Position numbers and translations under genes: made by a program
Shown here: piece by piece, positions 50,029 through 64,000 of the stretch
How positions within the stretch are numbered: the stretch's first letter is position 1
Layout: the number at the start of each line of letters is the position of its first letter
Notes under the pieces: model-generated
What the model saw: only the letters and a program-made list of their open reading frames with translations
Databases searched by the model: none
What the model was told of the DNA's origin: nothing
Source: Actinostola sp. cb2023
Lineage: Eukaryota > Cnidaria > Anthozoa > Actiniaria > Actinostolidae
Reading direction: 5' to 3'
Length of the DNA: 64,000 bases
Assembly (NCBI GenBank): GCA_033675265.1
Contig: JAUJYZ010000209.1
Location: 195,001-259,000, forward strand

Positions 50029-53000
50029 GTCTGTGAGGTTTATCTCCCGTCTGACAAATTATATGTCATAGAATCTCGAGCATGATTCTTGAACATTTAT
50101 ACTTCTTTTTGAAGTCGATATAGCTAGCTGAAAATAAGTTAACATGTGAACCGCGGGTGGGTCGAGAATTCAGTTTGCACTTCAGCCGTACACCACAAAC
50201 CCTTATAATTACCACTATACCGTCAAATTAACTAAATGTCTGACAATGAAAGGTATTTCTCGAGGATAATATTCTGCTTGCATCGATGTAATAGAGTATG
50301 TATGGGTCGTCGTGTTAAATATGCCTCCCACCAATATCATTTCCTGAATCGCACGTGTCGAAGGATCAATAGTGGAAACACTGGGCATTAATCCACGGGA
50401 AGAAAAACAGGAAACTAGTAAAGAAAACAACATTTAGTCATGCAATTATGATAAACGAAAATCATATCCTTTGGCAAATCATAACTTATATATATATATA
50501 CTTGACAAAAAAAATCAGTGATTGAACTTTTGAAGGTCTGTGATTAGTCTGACGATAAGTTCTCGTGTCTTAAGTGGTTTGTTCAAAAACGTGCTTGAAT
50601 CGAAAGTCGATTTCATTGTTGAAATATCGGTATGAAATGTCTTTTATATGGCCAAACTTGGGCGCTTCTTGGGAGTGTCGGACTGGCGGCGTGTTTTAGA
50701 AGGGCGTCACGGCCGAGATTGTCGGGTTTTTGATGTGGTTTTCGGCAAATCCCAACAACGTTCTTGTATTCTTGTTACGACCGCACATCGGCACATAGTT
50801 TTCATATTCTACATACTAATTGTAAATCATCCTTTATAATTCAGCTAACATGTTTCAGGGGCACAAGACTCGAAAACTCGAATCTTTCGGGCGGCACATA
50901 TACCTGTACCATTTATATATGGGAGTACCCCTCTCCTCCCCTAGATTACATAGGATCAGTTCCTTGTCATATACATTGCAGAAAGCTTTGGAAAATAACT
51001 ATTGTTATCTTCTATTCATCCTTGATAAGCTATCTCTTCGAAACCTAGTCCACGCCGATTGCAAACTTTTGTCACTGTTAAGATAAAAGGCCTCAGACAT
51101 TCCAACAGAATTATAACATCGACATATTCGAGTTGTCGCAAAAAATAGAATGTTGGTAGAAGTGAGCATTTTCATTTTAATTTAAAAAACTGTAACGAGT
51201 TTTGAACAATGTTGATATAAGTAGCCACATTACATTTCTAATCGGATTACTTCAAGTCCGATCAGGTGGCCGGAAGCTCTAAGGGTTTGGACTCGAGATG
51301 TAACATTAAAACGCTTTATATCACTGACATCGTCTTTCAGTGTTGTGGGTAAAACGAGTCTTCTCTCATCCATTGATTCAACGACAGAATGATATTCTTC
51401 CTGAAGCAGAGTCATTGACATGTATTCATTTCTTGGAAGGTGAAGGAACATTGCAACAACACACTTTGTTGGAATTCAGTCATTTCACCGCGGTATATTT
51501 GTTGGGCTGGGCTCAATGCTCAAGGATTTTAACTGTGCAGCTAACATTGCCAGAGGGGCGGCACCATAGTCAGAGTTACTCCATGGGGCCGGGGTGAGGG
51601 GAAGGGACGGGTTCCAAGAATGGGTGGGAGGGGGAGAGCTTGAATTTTGGTGGGTTTCTAGTGTGGTTAAAGTGTAGGTGGCATTCTGAGGCGAAGAGAA
51701 TAATTCACCACCGCAGTTAGAATTGGGATAGCATATTATTCAATCATCATACAGATCAGAAAGTAAAGTAACTGTCTTTGGTAGCCGGCCATTTTTGACT
51801 GAAGGGAATTTTATTCCTGTTTTCTGGCTTCCTTCAGCACTAAATCATTATTTATTGTATTTAGCAGCGTGTTTATTGCTGTCAAACCATTAAAGTACTA
51901 AAGTAAAGTAAAGTAACTGCACAACGTAAATGAAGAAAACAAAAGAAAACCTACACGCAACTTACTCTCAAAATAAACAATTTCCATTCACTGCTGTTGC
52001 TGTATATGAATATTGCCCCAGCAAGATAAGAACCCACCCTGGGTGGGTTTCTATATTAGTCTAATACAAAAAGCAATCATCTTCGAAACTAGACAACTGT
52101 TTATTTTTTTAGTTGTTCAGTTTCATTAAAGCGATAGCGTCTTTTCGAAAACACTTAACCTTTGGTGCTAGACGATAAGCTCTCGTTGGTCTGCAGCACT
52201 GTATGACTGAGAAAGCTCGTTCTAAAAAAGGCTTAAATAGTCCTAGACATACATTTATACTGGGAACTGGTACCAGTCATACTTGGAATATTAACGCATT
52301 ATCCGTCATGATCAAATGATTTTAGAATTTAAATCTACAAACAAAAATATTACTCGGAAATTAGAACAAGGAGACATCTCCCAAGTAGAGTGGTTAATAT
52401 TAGCTTTTTATTTACATAATCATTTTTATTTTTAAAAATGAAATGAAATGAAATTTTCTTAGTTCTAACATTGCATTTAACCTATCAAGAAAAGCCTAAA
52501 GTTATTTAAACAAGCTTTAATTGGCTGCAAACTGTCTAGTCAAGAATGCGTGCATAATCGTTGTACATTCGAGAGACGAACTATAACCAAATTTGGCATA
52601 ATACAATCAAACTGATATAAATAAAATGTTTTTAAATAATAGTTATATCAAAATGATCGCATACCATCGTATATCGCGCGGATCAATATTTGAAGTAGTT
52701 ATAAAAGTACGTCAAGTCTCAATCCAAATAATGCATACTTGAAGGCAGATGACACTTCGGCCGACGGAGCAATCCTGCATTATGCGATGACTGCGGAGGA
52801 GGATATGATGTGAGTTTGATTACTCGCTTGGGTTTCTTTTGTTTCGAGATGGGTTTCTTGTGGTGAAAACGAGGAAGACTAAGGCGATAGGAGAGGAGGG
52901 AAAGAAAAGAGCTACCGCAGCAAACCCAATATAGGACTGACCAATATAAGAGACGCATGCGATTAAATATTTCATTGCTTCTTTTTTAGATTTCACGTCA

Positions 53001-53234
53001 GGACATTTTTTTATTACGTTGATCGAAGACACGGCATTTCTTCTCTCGAAAGTCGTTTGCTACTGATTCTCAAAACACCAGGTTATCAAGGCTCGCTACT
53101 ACCACAACGTATCTCTGTTCAATGTGCGAGTACTTTTTCTTTATTTCAATCACATGCGCAAGCGTAAAATATGCAGAGAGTATCACTGATAATAACCCAT
53201 ACATTATTATATTATGGTGTGTTCATGAATACAA
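50029..53234. other. Intergenic DNA, no gene recognised
   Basis: A TA microsatellite lies near 50489-50500 and a short palindrome (AACCCACCCTGGGTGGGTT) near 52031. Two overlapping minus-strand frames at 52719-53032 contain a hydrophobic segment but no recognisable motif, and I do not call a gene there. Confidence 0.4.
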
Positions 53235-53700
53235 CAATGACAGGTAGACACACGCTACAATCATTGCGCGCAATCGCACTATTTCATATCGCATTGTATT
53301 ACAACAATTGCAGGTAGGCACACGCTACAATCATTGCGCGCAATCGCACTATTTCATATCGCATTGTATTACAACAATTGCAGGTAGGCACACGCAACAA
53401 TCATTGCGCGCAGTCGCACTATTTCATATCGCATTGTATTACAACAATTGCAGGTTGGCACACACTACAATCATTGCGCGCAATCGCACTATTTCATATC
53501 GCATTGTATTACAACAATTGCAGGTAGACACGCTACAATCATTGCGCGCAATCGCACTATTTCATATCGCATTGTATTACAACAATTGCAGGTAGGCACA
53601 AGCTACAATCATTGCGCGCAATCGCACTATTTTATATCGCATTGTATTACAACAATTGCAGGTAGGCACAAGCTACAATCATTGCGCACAATGTTACACC
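53235..53700. repeat. 70-bp satellite block
   Basis: About six or seven units, each joining GGTAGGCACACGCTACAATC and ATTGCGCGCAATCGC to an AT-richer half (TTTCATATCGCATTGTATTA, then CAACAATTGCA). Units are nearly identical. The first half of each unit is shared with the 111-bp family that follows. Confidence 0.93.
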
Positions 53701-56515
53701 GTGTCTGTACATTTAGGTGCAAAGGGGACACGCGCACAAGTATCTCAACAGCTAGTCTCCCATTCATTGCAGGTAGGCACACGCTACCATCATTGCGCAC
53801 AATGTTACAACGTGTCTGTATCTTTAGGTGCAAAGGGGACGCGCACGCAAATATCTCATCAGCTTGTCTACCATTCATTGCAGGTAGGCACACGCTACAG
53901 TCAATGCGCACAATGTTACAACGTGTCTATTCCTTTAGGTGCAAAGCGGATGCGCACGCAAGTATCTCAACAGCTTGTCTCTCATTCATTGCAAGTTGAC
54001 ACACGCTAAAATCATTGCGCACAATGTTACACCGTGTCTGTACATTTAGGTGCAAAGGGGACACGCGCACAAGTATCTCAACAGCTAGTCTACCATTCAT
54101 TGCAGGTTGGCACACGCTACAATCAATGCGCATAATGTAACACAGTGTCTGTACCTTTAGGTGCAAAGGGGACGCGCACGCAAGTATCTCATCAGCTTGT
54201 CTCCCATTCATTGCAGGTTGGCACACGCTACAATCATTGCGCACAATGTTACACCGTGGCTGTACATTTAGGTACAAAGGGGACACGCACACAAGTATCT
54301 CAACAGCTTGTCTCCCATTCATTGCAGGTAAGCACACGCTACCATCATTGCGCACAATGTTACAACGTGTCTGTATCTTTAGGTGCAAAGGGGACGCGCA
54401 CGCAAATATCTCATCAGCTTGTCTACCATTCATTGCAGGTAGGCACACGCTACAGTCAATGCGCACAATGTTACAACGTGTCTGTTCCTTTAGGTGCAAA
54501 GCGGATGCGCACGCAAGTATCTCAACAGCTTGTCTCTCATTCATTGCAGGTTGACACACGCTACAATCATTCCGCACAATGTTACACCGTGTCTGTACAT
54601 TTAGGTGCAAAGGGGACACGCACGCAAGTATCTCATCAGCTTGTCTCCCATTCATTGCAGGTTGGCACACGCTACAATCATTGCGCACAATGTTACGTTT
54701 CTGTACATTTAGTTGCAAAGGGGACACGCACTCAAGTATCTCATCAGCTTGTCTCCCATTCATTGCAGGTTGGCACACGCTACAATCAACGCGCATAATG
54801 TAACACCGTGTCTGTATCTTTAGGTGCAAAGGGGACGCGCACGCAAATATCTCATCAGCTTGTCTACCATTCATTGCAGGTAGGCACACGCTACAGTCAA
54901 TGCGCACAATGTTACAACGTGTCTGTTCCTTTAGGTGCAAAGCGGATGCGCACGCAAGTATCTCAACAGCTTGTCTCTCATTCATTGCAGGTTGACACAC
55001 GCTACAATCATGCGCACAATGTTACACCGTGTCTGTACATTTAGGTGCAAAGGGGACACGCACGCAAGTATCTCATCAGCTTGTCTCCCATTCATTGCAG
55101 GTTGGCACACGCTACAATCATTGCGCACAATGTTACGTTTCTGTACATTTAGGTGCAAAGGGGACACGCACTCAAGTATCTCATCAGCTTGTCTCCCATT
55201 CATTGCAGGTTGGCACACGCTACCTTCATTGCGCACAATGTTACAACGTGTCTGCACCTTTAGGTGCAAAAGTGGACGCGCACGCAAGTATCTGACCAGC
55301 TTGTCTCGCATTCATTGCATTAGCCACTGTCTGTACATTTAGGTTGGACGCGCACGCAAGTATCTCATCAGCTTGTCTCCCATTCATTGCAGGTTGGCAC
55401 ACGCTACAATCATTGCGCACAATGTTACACCGTGGCTGTACATTTAGGTGCAAAGGGGACACGCACACAAGTATCTCAACAGCTTGTCTCCCATTCATTG
55501 CAGGTTGGCACACGCTACCATCATTGCGCACAATGTTACAACGTGTCTGTATCTTTAGGTGCAAAGGGGACGCGCACGCAAATATCTCATCAGTTTGTCT
55601 ACCATTCATTGCAGGTAGGCACACGCTGCAGTCAATGCGCACAATGTTACAACGTGTCTATTCCTTTAGGTGCAAAGCGGATGCGCACGCAAGTATCTCA
55701 ACAGCTTGTCTCTCATTCATTGCAGGTGGACACACGCTACAATCATTGCGCACAATGTTACACCGTGTCTGTACATTTAGTTGCAAAGGGGACACGCACG
55801 CAAGTATCTCATCAGCTTGTCTCCCATTCATTGCAGGTTGGCACACGCTACAATCAACGCGCATAATGTAACACCGTGTCTGTATCTTTAGGTGCAAAGG
55901 GGACGCGCACGCAAATATCTCATCAGCTTGTCTACCATTCATTGCAGGTAGGCACACGCTACAGTCAATGCGCACAATGTTACAACGTGTCTGTTCCTTT
56001 AGGGGCAAAGAAGATGCGCACGCAAGTATCTCAACAGCTTGTCTCTCATTCATTGCAGGTTGACACACGCTACAATCATTCCGCACAATGTTACACCGTG
56101 TCTGTACATTTAGGTGCAAAGGGGACACGCACGCAAGTATCTCATCAGCTTGTCTCCCATTCATTGCAGGTTGGCACACGCTACAATCATTGCGCACAAT
56201 GTTACGTTTCTGTACATTTAGGTGCAAAGGGGACACGCACTCAAGTATCTCATCAGCTTGTCTCCCATTCATTGCTGGTAGGCACACGCTACATTCATTG
56301 CGCACAATGTTACAACGTGTCTGCACCTTTAGGTGCAAAGTGGACGCGCACGCAAGTATCTGACCAGCTTGTCTCGCATTCATTGCATGTAGCCACTGTC
56401 TGTACATTTAGGTGCAAAGGGGACGCGCACGGAAATATCTCATCAGCTTGTCTCCCATTCATTGCAGGTAGGCACACGCTACTATCATTGCGCACAATGT
56501 TACAACGTGGCTGTA
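53700..56515. repeat. 111-bp satellite with three alternating unit types
   Basis: About 25 units contain CACACGCTACAATCATTGCG, CACAATGTTAC, TTTAGGTGCAAAGGGGAC, GTATCTCATCAGCTTGTCT and CATTCATTGCAGGT. Three main variants, distinguishable by translation as V-H-L-G, V-S-L-G and V-P-L-G, recur in ordered groups (a higher-order repeat). The unit length is a multiple of three, so long frames stay open on both strands; these are not called as genes. Confidence 0.93.
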
Positions 56516-59500
56516 CCACTACCACCACCACCACCATTGCTACCACCACTACCACTAACACTACCACCACCATTGCTACCCGACCACTACCACTACCATT
56601 GCTACCACCACTACCACTACCACCACCATTGCTACCCGACCACTACTACCACCATTGCTACTCGACCACTACTACCACCATTGCTACCCGACCACTACTA
56701 CCACCATTGCTACCCGACCACTACTACCACCATTGCTACCCGACCACTACTACCACCATTGCTACCCGACCACTACTACCACCATTGCTACCACCAATAC
56801 CACTACCACCACCATTGTTATCACCACTACCACTACCATTGCTACAACCACTACCACTACCATTGCTACCCGACCACTACTACCACCATTGCTACCCGAC
56901 CACTACTACCACCATTGCTACTACCACTACCACTACCATTGCTACAACCACTACTACCACCATTGCTACCACCACTACCACTACCATTGCTACCCGACCA
57001 CTACTACCACCATTGCTACCCGACCACTACCACCACCATTGATACCACCACTACCACTACCATTGCTACAACCACTACTACCACCATTGCTACCACCACT
57101 ACCACTACCATTGCTACAACCACTACCACTACCATTGTTATCACCACTACCACCACCATTGCTACCACCACTACCACCACCATTGCTACCACCACTACCA
57201 CTACCATTGCTACCACCACTACCACTACCATTGCTACCACCACTACCACTACCATTGCTACCACCACTACCACTACCATTGTTATCACCACTACCACTAC
57301 CATTGCTACAACCACTACTACCACCATTGCTACCACCACTACTACCACTACCATTGCTACCACCACTACCACTACCATTGCTACCACCACTACCACCACC
57401 ATTGTTATCACCACTACCACTACCATTGCTACCACCACTACCACTACCATTGCCACCACCACTACCACTACCATTGCTACCACCACTACCACTACCATTG
57501 CTACAACCACTACTACCACCATTGCTACCACCACTACTACTACCACTACCATTGCTACCACCACTACCACTACCACCATTGCTACCACCACTACCACCAC
57601 CATTGTTATCACCACTACCACTACCATTGCTACCACCACCTACCACTACCATTGCCACCACCACTACCACTACCATTGCTACCACCACTACCACTACCAT
57701 TGCTACCACCACTACCACTACCATTGCTACAACCACTACTACCACCATTGCTACCACCACTACTACCACTACCATTGCTACCACCACTACCACTACCATT
57801 GCTACCACCACTACCACTACCATTGTTACCACCACTACCACTACCATTGCTACCACCACTACCACTACCATTGCTACCACCACTACCACTGCTACCACCA
57901 CTACTACTACCATTGCTACCACCACTACCACTACCATTGCTACCACCACTACCACTACCATTGCTATCACCATCACTAGCTACCACTACCATTGCTACCA
58001 TCACTACCACTACCATTGCTACCACCACCATTGCTACCACCACTACCACTACCATTGCTACCACCACACCACTACCACTACCACCATACCACTACCATTA
58101 CTACCACCACTACCACTACCATTGCTACCACCACTACCACTACCATTGCTACCACCACTACCACTACCATTGCTACACCCACCATTGCTACCACTACCTA
58201 CCATTGCTACCACCACTACCACTACCATTGCTACCCTACCCCACTACTACTACCATTGCTACTACCACTACCACTACCATTGCTACCACCACTACCACCA
58301 CTACCACTACCATTGCTACCACCACTACCACTACCATTGCTACCACCACTACCACTACCATTGCTACCCGACCACTACTACCACCATTGCTACTACCACT
58401 ACCACTACCATTGCTACCACCACTACCACTACCATTGCTACCACCACTACCACTACCATTGTTATCACCACTACCACTACCATTGTTATCACCACTACCA
58501 CTACCATTGCTACCACCACCACTACCACTACCATTGCTACACACCACTACCACTGCTACCACCACTACTACTACCATTGCTACCACCACTACTACACTAC
58601 CATTGCTACCACCACTACCACTACCATTGCTACCACCACTACCACTACCATTGCTACCACCACTACCACTACCATTGCTACCACCACTACACTACCATTG
58701 CTACCACCACTACCACTACCATTGCTACCACCACTACCACTACCATTGCTACCTACCACTACCACTACCATTGCTACTACCACTACCACTACCACTACCA
58801 CCACTACCACTACCATTGCTACCACCACTACCACTACCATTGCTACCACCACTACCACTACCATTGCTACCATTGCTACCACTACTACCACTACCATTGC
58901 TACCGACCACTACCACTACCATTGCTACCACCACTACCACTACCATTGCTACCACCACTACCACTACTACCATTGCTACCACCACTACCACTACCATTGT
59001 TATCACCACTACCACTACCATTGTTATCACCACTACCACTACCATTGCTACCACCACTACCACTACCATTGCTACCACCACTACCATTGCTACCACCACT
59101 ACCACTACCATTGCTACCACTACCACTGCTACCACCACTACCACTACCATTGCTACCACCACTACCACTACCATTGCTACCACCACTACCACTACCATTG
59201 CTATCACCACTACCACTACCATTGCTACCACCACTACCACTACCATTGCTACTACCACTACCACTACCATTGCTACTACCACCACTACCACTACACCACC
59301 ATTGCTACACCACTACCACTACCATTGCTACCACCACTACCACCACTACCACTACCATTACTACCACCACTACCACTACCACTACCACTACCATTGCTAC
59401 CACCACTACCACTACCATTGCTACCACCACTACTACCACCATTGCTACCACCACTACCACTACCATTGCTACCACCACTACCACTACCATTGCTGCTACC

Positions 59501-62500
59501 ACCACTACCACTACCATTGCTACCACCACTACCACACTACCATTGCTACCACCACTACCACTACCATTGCTACCACCACCACTACCACTACCATTACTAT
59601 CACCACTACCACTACCATTGCTACCACCACTACCACTACCATTGCTACCACCACTACCACTACCACCACCATTACCTACCACCACTACCACTACCATTGC
59701 TACCACCACTACCACTACCATTGCTACCACTACCATTGCTACCACCACTACACACTACCATTGTTATCACCACTACCACTACCATTACTACCATTGCTAC
59801 CACCACTACCACTACCATTGTTATCACCACTACCACCACCATTGCTACCACCACTACCCACTACCACTACCATTGCTACCACCACCTACCACTACCATTG
59901 CTACCACCACTACCACTACCATTGCTACCACCACTACCACTACCACCACCACTACCATTGCTACCACCACTACCACTACCATTGCTACCACCACTACCAC
60001 TACCATTGCTACCACCACTACCACTACCATTGCTACCCGACCACTACCACTACCATTGCTACCCCATTGCTACCCTACCACCACTACTACCACCATTGCT
60101 ACTACCACTACCACTAGCATTGCTACCACCACTACTACCACCATTGCTACCACCACTACCACTACCATTGCTACTACCACTATTACCACCATTGCTACCA
60201 CCACTACCACTACCATTGCTACTACCACTACCACTACCACCACCATTGCTACCACCACTACCACTATCATTGGTACTATACCACCACCACCATCGCTACT
60301 ACCACCACTACCACTACCACCACCATTGCTACCACCACTACCACTACCATTGCTACCCGACCACTACCACTGCTACTGATTATTCCACCACCACCATCGC
60401 TACTACCACCACTACCACCACCATTGCTTCCACCACTACCACTACCATTGCTACCACCACTACCACTACCATTGCTACCACCACTACCACTACCATTGTT
60501 ATCACCACTACCACTACCATTGCTACCACCACTACCACTACCATTGCTACCACCACTACCACCACCATTGCTACCACCACTACCACTACCATTGCTACCA
60601 CCACTACCACTACCATTGCTACCACCACTACCACTACCATTGTTATCACCACTACCACTACCATTGCTACCACCACTACCACTACCATTGTTATCAGCAC
60701 TACCACCACCATTGCTACAACCACTACTACCACCATTGCTACCACCACTACCACTACCATTGCTACCACCACTACCATTGCTAGCACCACTACCACTACC
60801 ATTGCTACCACCACTACCACTACCATTGCTACCACCACTACCACTACCATTGCTACCACCACTACCACTACCACCACCATTGCTACCACCACTACCACCA
60901 CCATTGCTACCACCACTACCACTACCATTGCTACTACCACTATTACCACCATTGCTACCACCACTACCACTACCATTGCTACTACCACTACCATTGCTAC
61001 TACTACTACACTACCATTGCTACCACTACACTACCATTGCTACCACCACTACCACTACCATTGCTACCCGACCACTACCACTGCTACTGATTATTCCACC
61101 ACCACCATCGCTACTACCACCACTACCACCACCATTGCTTCCACCACTACCACTACCATTGCTACCACCACTACCACTACCATTGCTACCACCACTACCA
61201 CTACCACTACCACTACCATTGTTGCTATCACCACTACACTACCATTGCTACACCATTGCTACCACCACTACCACTACCACTACCACTACCATACCATGGT
61301 ATTATCACCACTACCACTACCATTGCTACTACCACTACCACTACCATTGCTACCACCACTACCATTGCTACCACCACTACCATTGCTACCACCATTGCTA
61401 CCACTACCATTGCTACCACCACTACCACTACCATTGCTACCACCACTACCACCACCACTACCACTACCACTACCATTGCTACCACCACTACCACTACCAT
61501 TGCTACCACCACTACCACCACCATTGCTACCACCACTACCACTACCATTGCTACTACCACTATTACCACCATTGCTACCACCACTACCACTACCATTGCT
61601 ACTACCACTACCACTACACACCACCATTGCTACCACCACTACCACTACCATTGGTACTATACCACCACCACCATCGCTACTACCACCACTACCACTACCA
61701 CCACCATTGCTACCACCACTACCACTACCATTGCTACCCGACCACTACCACTGCTACTGATTATTCCACCACCACCATCGCTACTACCACCACTACCACC
61801 ACCATTGCTTCCACCCACCTACCACTACCACTACCATTGCTACCACCACTACCACTACCATTGCTACCACCACTACCACTACCATTGTTATCACCACTAC
61901 CACTACCATTGCTACCACCACTACCACTACCATTGCTACCACCACTACCACCACCATTGCTACCACCACTACCACTACCATTGCTACCACCACTACCACT
62001 ACCATTGCTACCACCACTACCACTACCATTGCTACCACCACTACCACTACCATTGCTACCACCACTACCACTACCATTGTTATCACCACACTACCACTAC
62101 CATTGCTACCACCACTACCACTACCACTACTACCACCACCACCACTACCACCACCACCACTACCACTACCATTGCTACCACCACTACCACTACCATTGCT
62201 ACCACCACTACCACTACCATTGCTACCACCACTACCACTACCATTGTTATCACCACTACCACTACCATTGCTACCACCACTACCACTACCATTGCTACCA
62301 CCACTACCACTACCATTGCTACCACCACTACCACTACCACCACCATTGCTACCACCACTACCACTACCATTGCTACCACCACTACCACTACCATTGCTAC
62401 CACCACTACCACTACCACTACCACCACCATTGCTACCACCACTACCACTACCATTGCTACCACCACTACCACTACCATTGCTACCACCACTACCACTACC

Positions 62501-64000
62501 ACCACCATTGCTACCACCACTACCACTACCATTGTTATCACCACTACCACCACCATTGCTACAACCACTACCACCACCATTGCTACCACCACTACCACTA
62601 CCATTGCTACCACCACTACCACTACCATTGCTACCACCACTACCACTACCATTGCTACCACCACTACCACTACATTGCTACCATACCACTACCATTGCTA
62701 CCACCACTACCACTACCATTGCTACCACCACTACCACCACCATTGCTACCACCACTACCACTACCATTACCACTACCATTGCGACTACCACTATTACCAC
62801 CATTGCTACCACCACTACCACTACCATTGCTACTACCACTATTACCACCATTGCTACCACCACTACCACTACCATTGCTACTACCACTATTACCACCATT
62901 GCTACCACCACTACCACTACCATTGCTACTACCACTACCACTACCACCACCATTGCTACCACCACTACCACTATCATTGGTACTATACCACCACCACCAT
63001 CGCTACTACCACCACTACCACTACCACCACCATTGCTACCACCACTACCACTACCTTTGCTACCACCACTACCACTACCATTGCTACTACCACTATTACC
63101 ACCATTGTTACCACCACTACCACTACCATTGCTACTACCACTACCACTACCACCACCATTGCTACCACCACTACCACTATCATTGGTACTACCACTACCA
63201 CTACCACCACCATTGCTACCACCACTACCACTATCATTGCTACTACCACTACCACTACTACCACCACCATTGCTACCACCACTACCACTATCATTGGTAC
63301 TATACCACCACCACCATCGCTACTACCACCACTACCACTACCACCACCATTGCTACCACCACTACCACTACCATTGCTACCCGACCACTACCACTACCAT
63401 TGCTACCACCACTACCACTATCATTGGTACTACCACTACTACCACTACCACCACCATTGCTACCACCACTACCACTATCATTGCTACTACCACTACCACT
63501 ACCACCACCATTGCTACCACCACTACCACTATCATTGGTACTATACCACCACCACCATCGCTACTACCACCACTACCACTACCACCACCATTGCTACCAC
63601 CACTACCACTACCATTGCTACCACCACTACCACTATCATTGGTACTACCACTACCACTACCACCACCATTGCTACCACCACTACCACTATCATTGCTACT
63701 ACCACTACCACTACCACCACCATTGCTACCACCACTACCACTATCATTGGTACTATACCACCACCACCACCACATCGCTACTACTACCACCACTACCACT
63801 ACCACCACCATTGCTACCACCACTACCACCACCATTGCTACCACCACTACCACCACCATTGCTACCACCACTACCACTACCATTGCTACCACCACTACCA
63901 CTACCATTGCTACCACCACTACCACCACCATTGCTACCACCACTACCACTACCATTGCTACCACCACTACCACTACCTTTTCTACCCGACCACTACCACT
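56515..64000. repeat. 24-bp satellite array running off the right edge
   Basis: At least 7.5 kb of units built from CCACCACTACCACTACCATT and GCTA, with frequent shorter or longer variants (CTACCCGACCACTAC, GTTATCACCACTACC, CACTATTACCACC). The plus strand is almost free of G. Blocks of a few hundred bases recur (a segment with ACTGATTATTCCACCACC at about 60375, 61087 and 61756), showing duplication at larger scale. The frame of 1701 codons at 56655-61760 and others reading T-I-A-T-T-T or M-V-V-V-V are repeat artefacts. Confidence 0.96.

Noticed and set aside
52719..53032. Overlapping minus-strand frames with a hydrophobic stretch
   Set aside because: No signal peptide start, splice context or family motif could be supported.
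53927..55000. Minus-strand 357-codon frame with regular Cys residues
   Set aside because: Produced by the 111-bp satellite; the plus strand is open over the same units and no initiation or splice context distinguishes it.
56655..61760. 1701-codon open frame of Thr/Pro/Leu/His repeats
   Set aside because: It lies wholly in the 24-bp satellite, whose length is a multiple of three and whose units contain no stop; composition shifts with every indel as the frame slides.

Overview
This is eukaryotic DNA: intron-bearing animal genes separated by very large tandem arrays and many short inverted-repeat elements. Two Wnt genes, a polycystin channel and above all a neuropeptide precursor of the RPamide type (a group known from cnidarians) point to a cnidarian. 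The moderate base composition, unlike AT-rich Hydra, makes an anthozoan (anemone, coral or relative) most likely. No prokaryotic features, CRISPR arrays or viral genes were seen.

Layout. (1) 1-1100 is a CTTG tetranucleotide array that runs off the left edge and contains a collinear, degraded shadow of the adjacent unique sequence. (2) 1240-7141 (+) is the 3' part of a polycystin-1-like gene; fourteen exons join with consistent phases into about 962 residues. (3) 7266-9787 holds two inverted-repeat elements and an 18-copy, 68-bp minisatellite. (4) 10200-12386 (-) is a complete two-exon RPamide-type neuropeptide precursor (360 aa, about 15 peptide copies) with a TATA box and initiator. (5) 12.5-28.7 kb has no recognisable protein gene. 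It is full of MITE-like inverted repeats, two tRNA-like SINE heads, and an 8.3-kb inverted arrangement (about 17.9-26.3 kb) whose arms carry related 25-bp-core tandem arrays, a possible foldback element. (6) 30175-37752 (+) is Wnt10 (4 exons, 354 aa); its last codons and stop are the first copy of a 29-bp minisatellite. (7) 39.8-43.1 kb is a minisatellite with units of roughly 34-36 bp. (8) 45358-48367 (+) is Wnt6 (4 exons, 367 aa), in tandem with Wnt10. It is divergent at two landmarks: the acylated serine position is threonine and the W-G-G-C motif is absent. (9) 48.4-53.2 kb has no recognised gene. (10) 53.2-64.0 kb is satellite DNA: a 70-bp family, then a related 111-bp family, then a 24-bp family running off the right edge. 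The long open frames there are repeat artefacts.

The genes do not form a pathway. The meaningful association is the Wnt10-Wnt6 pair, an ancient linkage in animals; both genes share intron positions and phases at their two main introns. The exon models below were built by hand from splice signals, phase agreement and family similarity; no transcript evidence was available.
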